Source of the DNA: Microbacteriaceae bacterium X2B
GTDB taxonomy: Bacteria > Actinomycetota > Actinomycetes > Actinomycetales > Microbacteriaceae
Length of the DNA stretch: 64,000 bases
Reading direction: 5' to 3'
Assembly (NCBI GenBank): GCA_005502445.1
Contig: SCPB01000001.1
Location: 124,001-188,000 of the forward strand
In this document: positions 58,667 to 64,000 of the stretch, one piece after another
How positions within the stretch are numbered: the first letter of the stretch is position 1
Layout of the letters: each line of letters opens with the position of its first letter
Notes under the pieces: model-generated
Told to the model about the DNA's origin: nothing
The model's input: the letters and a program-made list of their open reading frames with translations, nothing else
Databases searched by the model: none
Program-made: the position numbers and the translations under genes

Positions 58667-59688
58667 GCCTCGCGCCCGCGGCGCCGCAGGGCGCGGCGCG
58701 CGACGACCCACGCGACGAGCGCAAGCACGCCGAGCACGAGCAGCCACGGCAGCAGCACGCCCGTCACGACGAGCAGGCCGCCGACGAAGCCGGTCAGCGC
58801 CTCCCAGCCGGTCACGAGTCCCGTCCAGAAGGTGTCGGGCTCATCGACCGGGGCGACGTCCTCCGAACCGAGCGTCAGCACGATCGTCGACATCGACACC
58901 TGGTCCGCGAGGTAGCGCTGCTGCGACTCGAGGCTCTCGAGCTCGGCCTGGCGATCGCTGATGGCGGTCTCGAGAGCGATGAGATCCTCGACCGACGCCG
59001 CGTCATCCTGCAGCGCCAGCAGGCGACCGATCGACGACCGCAGAGCGGTGATGCGCGCCTCGATGTCGCGCACCTCCGACGACACGTCGACGGTCGACGT
59101 CAGCAGCTCTTCGACGTCGCCGAGCGCCGAGAGCCGATCGAGGGTCGCGGTCAGCTGCGCGGCGGGAATACGGAGCTCGAGCACCGCGCCTCCGCCATCG
59201 CCCGGAAATCCGTAGCCGTAGCGGTATTCGTACTCGTCGGGCGCGTACGACGCCGCGTCGCCGGCGCCGTCGGTGGTCGAGCGCCCTCCTGCCCGGGGAG
59301 CGAACTCGCGTCGCCCGTCGATGCGCCCCCCGGCCGACTCGACGATGCGAACCGCCTCGTCGGCCGCCTCGAGTGGAGCCTCGACCGTCAGATACATCGA
59401 TCCCGTGATGATGAACTCCTGATCGGAGGCGGCGTCGCTCGACTCGTCGGAGTCGCCGGACCGCTCGCCCCCGCCCGCGCTCGCGTCGCCGCCGCCGGCC
59501 TGGCTCGGAGCCTCGCCGACGACGCCGGACTCGCCGGTGGCACCCCCTGAATCCTCGCTCGAGCCCAAGGCTCCGCACCCGGCGAGCAGAGGGGCCGTCG
59601 CGAGCAGCGCGGCGACGAGGGCGAGGCGCGACGCGGTGCGACGGCGACGAGGCGAGACGGGGGTGCGCGAACGGCCGAGGGTGCTCAT
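58633..59688 (-). CDS. DUF4349 lipoprotein
   Basis: This 351-residue protein has a signal with lipobox 'PLLAGC' (Cys about 41), followed by a Ser/Gly/Asp/Glu-rich spacer. The DUF4349 body starts at 'IITGSMYLTVEAPLEAADEA' with 'LELRIPAAQLTATLDRLSAL', then a coiled coil ('VEDLIALETAISDRQAELES', 'LESQQRYLADQVSMSTIVLT'). A C-terminal transmembrane segment ('LLVVTGVLLPWLLVLGVLAL') and basic tail follow. It sits on the outside, tethered at both ends. Function unknown. Its 3' end runs 34 bases into the convergent HNH gene. Confidence 0.87.
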   Translation of the reverse strand: MSTLGRSRTPVSPRRRRTASRLALVAALLATAPLLAGCGALGSSEDSGGATGESGVVGEAPSQAGGGDASAGGGERSGDSDESSDAASDQEFIITGSMYLTVEAPLEAADEAVRIVESAGGRIDGRREFAPRAGGRSTTDGAGDAASYAPDEYEYRYGYGFPGDGGGAVLELRIPAAQLTATLDRLSALGDVEELLTSTVDVSSEVRDIEARITALRSSIGRLLALQDDAASVEDLIALETAISDRQAELESLESQQRYLADQVSMSTIVLTLGSEDVAPVDEPDTFWTGLVTGWEALTGFVGGLLVVTGVLLPWLLVLGVLALVAWVVARRALRRRGREAQSGGTSGSEA

Positions 59689-59937
59689 GCCGCACACGGT
59701 AGACCCGGCTTTTCGCGCGCCACCACCCACCGAAATCCGGTGCAACGCGATCGTTACCTGAAGAAGCCCCGAGAGCTGACCGAGGGTCGACCGGAAACGG
59801 CCGGGTTCTGCGACGCGCCTCGATAACGTCGAGTCAGCGCGGTAGAACCGACGCCGCACGCCCGTCGCGTGTCGCTCGGCACTCCGATCCGGTCACCGCG
59901 CTCAAGGCCTGCGCGCTCAGGGGTGGACGCGAGGGAC

Positions 59938-59963
59938 GAGGGGGCCGATCCGTCGGCCCCCTC
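59938..59963 (+). terminator. Orphan terminator-type hairpin upstream of aldo/keto reductase
   Basis: GAGGGGGCCGA (59938-59948) and TCGGCCCCCTC (59953-59963) form a perfect 11-bp stem with a TCCG tetraloop. It lies in a 316-bp gap (59689-60004) where no annotated transcript ends: the gene on the left reads away, and the gene on the right starts 41 bases later. No other structure or gene is seen in the gap. Confidence 0.65.
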
Positions 59964-60004
59964 GCTGCGTCTGCGACTCCGCCGCGTCTGCGTAGGCTGG
60001 CTCC

Positions 60005-60991
60005 ATGCGCACATCGATCCTCGGCCGCACCGGTGCGACCGTCTCCTCCATCGGCCTCGGAACCTGGCAGCTCGGCGCCGACTGGGGCGACGTCTCCGAA
60101 TCGGATGCCCGGGCCGTCCTCGACGCCGCCGTCGACTCCGGCGTGACGATCTTCGACACCGCCGACGTGTACGGCGACGGCCGCAGCGAGCAGCTCATCG
60201 GCCGCTACCTGCGCGACCGCCCCGAGCTCGATGTCTTCGTCGCGACCAAGATGGGCCGCCGTTTGCCGCAGGAGCCCGAGAACTACTCGGCCGAGAACTT
60301 CGACGCGTGGACGCGCCGCAGCCTCGACAACCTCGGCGTCGACACCCTCGACCTCGTGCAGCTGCACTGCCCGCCGACCGCCCTCTACGGGATCGACCGC
60401 GTCTTCGACGACCTCGACGCGCTCGTCGAGCAGGGGCGGATGCGCCACTACGGCGTGAGCGTCGAGCGCGTCGACGAGGCCCTCGCCGCGATCGCGCGGC
60501 CGAACGTCGCGAGCGTGCAGATCATCGTCAACGCCTTCCGGCTCAAGCCGCTCGACGAGGTGCTGCCCGCCGCGCAGGAGGCCGGCGTCGGCATCATCGC
60601 GCGCGTGCCGCTCGCCTCGGGCCTGCTGAGCGGCCGCTACACACGCGAGACGACCTTCGCCGCCGACGACCACCGCACCTACAACCGCCAGGGCGAAGCC
60701 TTCGACGTCGGCGAGACCTTCTCGGGCGTCGACTACGCGACGGGCGTGGAGGCGGCCCAGCGCTTCGCGGCGCTCGCGGCCGAGCACGGCCTCGCGCCCG
60801 CGACGGCCGCGCTCGCCTGGCTCGCGCAGCTGCCGGGCGTCTCGACCGTCATCCCGGGCGCGCGCTCGCCCGAGCAGGCGCGCGCGAACGCCGCCGCGGG
60901 CGAGGTCGCCGACCTGCCGCCGGCGTTCCACGAGCGCGTCGTCGCGCTGTACGACGAGTACTTCCGCGCGTCGATCCACGAGCGCTGGTGA
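60005..60991 (+). CDS. Aldo/keto reductase
   Basis: This 328-residue TIM-barrel oxidoreductase has a recognisable catalytic tetrad: Asp and Tyr in 'IFDTADVYGDGRSEQLIG' (about residues 47-64), Lys in 'VATKMGRR' and His in 'LVQLHCPPTALYG'. The NADP site near the C-terminus is 'TVIPGARSPEQARANAAAGE'. It would reduce aldehydes or ketones with NADPH; the substrate is unknown. ATG 60005 has only a weak ribosome site. Confidence 0.9.
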   Translation: MRTSILGRTGATVSSIGLGTWQLGADWGDVSESDARAVLDAAVDSGVTIFDTADVYGDGRSEQLIGRYLRDRPELDVFVATKMGRRLPQEPENYSAENFDAWTRRSLDNLGVDTLDLVQLHCPPTALYGIDRVFDDLDALVEQGRMRHYGVSVERVDEALAAIARPNVASVQIIVNAFRLKPLDEVLPAAQEAGVGIIARVPLASGLLSGRYTRETTFAADDHRTYNRQGEAFDVGETFSGVDYATGVEAAQRFAALAAEHGLAPATAALAWLAQLPGVSTVIPGARSPEQARANAAAGEVADLPPAFHERVVALYDEYFRASIHERW

Positions 60992-61000
60992 CCACGACGA

Positions 61001-61028
61001 CGGCATCGCCCGCACGGCATCGCCCGCA
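61001..61028. repeat. 14-bp tandem duplication
   Basis: CGGCATCGCCCGCA occurs twice in direct tandem (61001-61014, 61015-61028), ten bases after the aldo/keto reductase stop, in a 150-bp intergenic stretch without a clear gene. Confidence 0.85.
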
Positions 61029-61141
61029 CGGCCTCACCGCATGGCCTCAGCACTCCTGGCGGCTCGACTCGCCGACGGCGCCCTGCTGACGGAAGAGCCA
61101 CCGGGCGCCCCCGCCGTCGGCCGACCTGCGAGCATGGCACC

Positions 61142-61954
61142 GTGCCCTTCGCGCTGACCCGTCACCCCTTCCCGCCGCGGCTGCGCCGCATGCGCCTCGC
61201 CGCGCGCACCGAGCTCGTGTCCGGCGGCGCAGGCGACGCCGGCTTCGTGCGCGTGCGCCTGCAGAGCGATGGCCCGCTCGACGGCTTCACCTCGCCGGGC
61301 GCGGGCGACCATCTGCGGGTCTTCGTGCCCGAGGCCCCCGAGTGGGCGAGCGTCGCGGTCGACGAGGCCGGGCATCCGACCGCGCCGTCGCGCACCGAGA
61401 CGATCGTCGCGTTCGATGCGCAGGCGGGCTGGGTCGACCTCGACATCCTCGTGCACGGCGCCGTCGCCGGCGAAAACCCGGGCCTCATCGGGCCGTGGGC
61501 CGCTCGCGCTCCGCTCGGCTCGCCCGTCGTCGTCTCCGACCCGAAGGGCTCAGTCGTCATGACCGGCCGCCCCGACGCGGTTCTCATCGCGGGCGACGAT
61601 TCCGCGATCCCCGCGATCCGCCGCTATCTGAGGATGCTCGACGCGGGCATGCCCGGCCTCGTGCTGCTCGAGACCGCGTTCGACCCCGCGTCGCTCGAGG
61701 TCGAGGTTCCGGCGGGGCTCGAGCTGCGCATCCTCGCCCCCGATCGCGCTCGGCCGAGCGCCGCGCTCGCGGCCGCGCTCGATGCCCTCGATGCCGGCGA
61801 CCGGCCCGTCGGCGGCGCCGCACCCGCCGAGGTGTTCGTGTTCGCGTGCGGTGAGCAGTCGCTCGTCGCCCCCGCGCGAGCGCTGCTGGCGCGCTGGGGC
61901 ATCGACGTCGATCGGGCCGTCGTCAAGGGGTACTGGAAGTCGCCGTCCGCCTAG
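61142..61954 (+). CDS. Siderophore-interacting protein (ferric-siderophore reductase)
   Basis: This 270-residue protein is of the ViuB/SIP family. An N-terminal FAD-binding barrel includes 'PGAGDHLRVFVPEAPEW', 'DILVHGAVAGENPGLIGPWA' (FAD-binding) and 'GSPVVVSDPKGSVV'. The NAD(P)-binding domain has 'AVLIAGDDSAIPAIRRYLRM', 'VFVFACGEQSLVAPARALLA' and the terminal 'VKGYWKSPSA', typical of SIPs. It reduces imported ferric siderophores in the cytoplasm. No siderophore transporter is adjacent. GTG start 61142. Confidence 0.88.
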   Translation: MPFALTRHPFPPRLRRMRLAARTELVSGGAGDAGFVRVRLQSDGPLDGFTSPGAGDHLRVFVPEAPEWASVAVDEAGHPTAPSRTETIVAFDAQAGWVDLDILVHGAVAGENPGLIGPWAARAPLGSPVVVSDPKGSVVMTGRPDAVLIAGDDSAIPAIRRYLRMLDAGMPGLVLLETAFDPASLEVEVPAGLELRILAPDRARPSAALAAALDALDAGDRPVGGAAPAEVFVFACGEQSLVAPARALLARWGIDVDRAVVKGYWKSPSA

Positions 61955-62038
61955 CGTCAGGTCGGCGTGCCGGCCGCCTCGGCGCGGCCGGGTATCCGGG
62001 CCCTGTGCAAGCGAGCCGGAACGCGCCATGCTGTACCC

Positions 62039-62488
62039 ATGAGTGCGTCGGCGAGGAGGCCGGACAGGACCCTCATCGTGATCCTGTCGATCATCGCCGC
62101 GCTCGTGATCGTGTCGCTCGTCGTCGTGCTCTCGCGCGGCGAGCCGGCGCTGCGCGACGCCGCGAGCCCCGAGGGCGTCGTGCAGCGGTACGCGGCGGCG
62201 GTGATCGCGGGCGATGACGCCGCCGCCCGGCGCTACGTGGTCGCCGACTCCCTCAAGCCGTGCGACGAGTTCGGCCGCGGCGACCCCGGCGAGGTGCGGG
62301 TGACGCTCGTGTCGACGACGGAGCGCGAGGATTCGGCGGACGTGCGCGTGGCGATCATCACCTCGTACGACGGCGGGCCGTTCGGACCCTCGGAGTACGA
62401 GGAGGAGGCCGTGTTCGATCTCGTCAGGGTCGACGGCGACTGGATGGTCGATACGGCCCCGTGGCAGTTCACGGTCTGTGCGGAGTGA
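62039..62488 (+). CDS. Membrane-anchored NTF2-like hypothetical protein
   Basis: This 149-residue protein has an uncleaved anchor at residues 12-32 ('LIVILSIIAALVIVSLVVVL') and an outer domain starting 'ASPEGVVQRYAAAVIAGDDA', reminiscent of Lumazine-binding/DUF4878 NTF2-like folds, and ending 'VDGDWMVDTAPWQFTVCAE'. Two Cys (in 'LKPCDEF' and near the C-terminus) could form a disulfide. It precedes the membrane protein by 10 bases. Confidence 0.7.
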   Translation: MSASARRPDRTLIVILSIIAALVIVSLVVVLSRGEPALRDAASPEGVVQRYAAAVIAGDDAAARRYVVADSLKPCDEFGRGDPGEVRVTLVSTTEREDSADVRVAIITSYDGGPFGPSEYEEEAVFDLVRVDGDWMVDTAPWQFTVCAE

Positions 62489-62498
62489 AGGCGGCGCC

Positions 62499-64000
62499 GT
62501 GACCGCCGTGACCGCGCAGCCCGCTCCGGCCGGGCCATCGGCCCAGCCGACGGTGCGCCGCCTGATCGTCTACACGCTGCTGTTCCTGCTCGTCGTGGTG
62601 GCCGCGATCGGCCTCAGCGGTCTCCTCGGCCGCGTGCTCGATGTGCGCGAGGTGCTCGCCCGGTCCGACACCTCCGGCATGGCGCGCTCGCTCGCCTTCA
62701 CCCTCGTCGGCGGGCCCTTCGCCGCTCTCCTGTGGCGCGTCGTGTGGCGGAGGCTCGACGAGGACGCCGAGCGGTCGTCCCTCGCGTGGGGGCTCTACCT
62801 CGCCGGCGTCTCGGCGGTGTCGCTCCTGACCTTCGCGACCGCGCTCATCACCACCGCGACCTCCCTCATCGACGGGCGCTGGCTGCCGCAGCAGCTCTCC
62901 ACCGGGCTGGTCTGGCTGGGCGTCTGGCTGTGGCATCGGTGGATGTCGCGCCACGCGACGAAGAGCCCGTCCCGCCTCACGACCCTTCCGACCGTCATCG
63001 GTCACGTCTACGGGCTCGTGATCGGCGTCGGCGGTGCCGTCACGACCCTGACGGTCCTCCTCGACGAGGCGATCACCGGCGTCGCGGGTGCCGTGACGCT
63101 CGGCGACCCCTGGTGGATGCCCGCCCTCACCTCCCTCGCGTGGGCGATCGGCGGCGCCGCGATCTGGTGGTGGCACTGGGTTCGCGACGACGGGCGGCGC
63201 TTGAGCACCGGCCTCGCGGATGTCGCGCTGATCGTGGTCGGAATCCTCGGGGCCGGCATCGTGGCCCTGGGCGGCGTCGGGACGATCGTCTTCGTCGCGC
63301 TCCGGCTCGGCTTCGGCCGCACCGACCCGATCGCGCAACTCGTCGACCCGCTCGATGCGGCGATCGCCGCGGCGTCGATCGGAGCCCTGGTCTGGAGCTA
63401 CCACCGCGGCATCGCCCGCGCGCGGTCCGATGCCGTGCGGTACGCGGCGAGACTCGTGACGGCGGGGGTGTCGATGGCCGCGACGGCGACCGGCATCGGC
63501 GTCATCGTGAACGCGACGCTCGCCGCGCTCGCACCGACGCTCGTGGAGTCCGACCCCCGAACCCTCCTCTTCGGCGGCATCAGCTCTTTCGTGGTCGGCG
63601 CTCCGCTCTGGTGGATCGTGTGGCGGCCCACCGCGGATGAGCCGGGGCGCGCGGGGTCGACGGGCAGGCGGGTCTACCTCATCGCGGTCTTCGGGTTGAG
63701 CGCGATCGTCGCGCTCATCACGCTGCTCGTGATCGGCTTCCGGCTGTTCGAGTTCCTGCTCGGCGATGTCAGCGGCGGGAGCCTCGTCGACCGCGTCCGC
63801 GCCCCGACCGGGCTGCTCGTGGCGACCCTCCTCGTCGCCGGCTATCACTTCGGCGTCTGGCGCCGCGACCGCGCGACGCTCGCCGCGATCGCCCCCGCTC
63901 GCGAGCGCACCATCGGGCGGGTGCTCCTCGTCACGGGCGGCGACGCGGACGCGCAATCGAGAGCGATCGACGAGGCCACGGGGGCCGCCGTCACCGTCTG
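62499..64000 (+). CDS. DUF5671-like polytopic membrane protein, 3' end beyond window
   Basis: From GTG 62499 the frame is open for 500 codons to the window edge. It encodes at least twelve hydrophobic segments arranged as repeated pairs: 'LIVYTLLFLLVVVAAIGLSG', 'FTLVGGPFAALLWRVVW', 'LIVVGILGAGIVALGGVG', 'LFGGISSFVVGAPLWWIVW' and others. The repeated pattern of two helices ending in 'PxWxxxW' agrees with tandem DUF5671 units. No catalytic motif is seen. The tail ('GRVLLVTGGDADAQSRAIDE') turns hydrophilic just before the edge, so a soluble domain may follow. Confidence 0.78.
   Translation, partial: MTAVTAQPAPAGPSAQPTVRRLIVYTLLFLLVVVAAIGLSGLLGRVLDVREVLARSDTSGMARSLAFTLVGGPFAALLWRVVWRRLDEDAERSSLAWGLYLAGVSAVSLLTFATALITTATSLIDGRWLPQQLSTGLVWLGVWLWHRWMSRHATKSPSRLTTLPTVIGHVYGLVIGVGGAVTTLTVLLDEAITGVAGAVTLGDPWWMPALTSLAWAIGGAAIWWWHWVRDDGRRLSTGLADVALIVVGILGAGIVALGGVGTIVFVALRLGFGRTDPIAQLVDPLDAAIAAASIGALVWSYHRGIARARSDAVRYAARLVTAGVSMAATATGIGVIVNATLAALAPTLVESDPRTLLFGGISSFVVGAPLWWIVWRPTADEPGRAGSTGRRVYLIAVFGLSAIVALITLLVIGFRLFEFLLGDVSGGSLVDRVRAPTGLLVATLLVAGYHFGVWRRDRATLAAIAPARERTIGRVLLVTGGDADAQSRAIDEATGAAVTV

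Noticed and set aside
60988-61089. 33-codon frame with GTG overlapping the aldo/keto reductase stop
   Set aside because: Much of it is the 14-bp tandem repeat; composition is low complexity and there is no domain.

Overview
The window is very GC-rich, densely coded DNA with many GTG starts and 4-bp ATGA/GTGA gene overlaps. It carries a DUF222/HNH endonuclease, a SufS/SufU pair, an actinobacterial-type split transhydrogenase and several DeoR-controlled sugar operons. Together these point to a Gram-positive actinobacterium, most likely of the family Microbacteriaceae. I cannot name the genus from sequence alone.

Layout. 1-3.3 kb is an accessory patch: an HTH gene cut by the window edge, a possible transposase remnant, and three toxin-antitoxin-like modules in a row (HTH-MntA/HepT, Phd-YefM/RelE, AbiE-like pair). 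The AbiE-like pair lies between 20-bp direct repeats that are the 3' end of the neighbouring UbiB/ABC1 kinase gene. 3.4-5.7 kb is the kinase with a PadR regulator. 5.8-14.4 kb is a DeoR regulator divergent from a ribose/rhamnose-type ABC importer, a split DhaK/DhaL-like kinase and a beta-hydroxyacid dehydrogenase: a carbohydrate pathway of unknown substrate. 14.4-19.2 kb holds a frameshifted MFS gene, a MarR-like regulator with an SbtA-like transporter, and an Lrp regulator with a Leu/Val dehydrogenase. 19.2-22.9 kb is a TetR-controlled agmatine deiminase plus amidase. 23-29 kb has RraB, an acetyltransferase, an RlmA-like methyltransferase and a large degenerate helicase-nuclease protein. 29-33 kb is housekeeping (mscL, fmdB-type, 5-formyl-THF cycloligase, galU). 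33.3 kb is tRNA-Ala(CGC), followed by a DUF6153/F510_1955 pair. 35-38.8 kb is a secreted beta-helix protein and pntAA-pntAB-pntB.

38.9-46.3 kb is a second DeoR-controlled sugar operon: CUT1 ABC importer, class II aldolase, ADP-dependent sugar kinase and class I mannose-6-phosphate isomerase. This is, with the DhaK/DhaL operon, the best candidate for an undescribed metabolic system. 46.4-49.4 kb has an acyl-CoA dehydrogenase remnant, a LuxR regulator and sufS-sufU. 49.4-57.2 kb is a complete mannitol PTS locus with its own HPr and Enzyme I. 57.3-64 kb holds the HNH endonuclease, a DUF4349 lipoprotein, an aldo/keto reductase, a siderophore-interacting protein and membrane proteins, the last running off the window.

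Regulation is unusually legible: perfect inverted repeats sit in front of most regulator-controlled units, and both ABC binding-protein genes are followed by strong stem-loops, as expected where the binding protein is made in excess over the rest of its operon.
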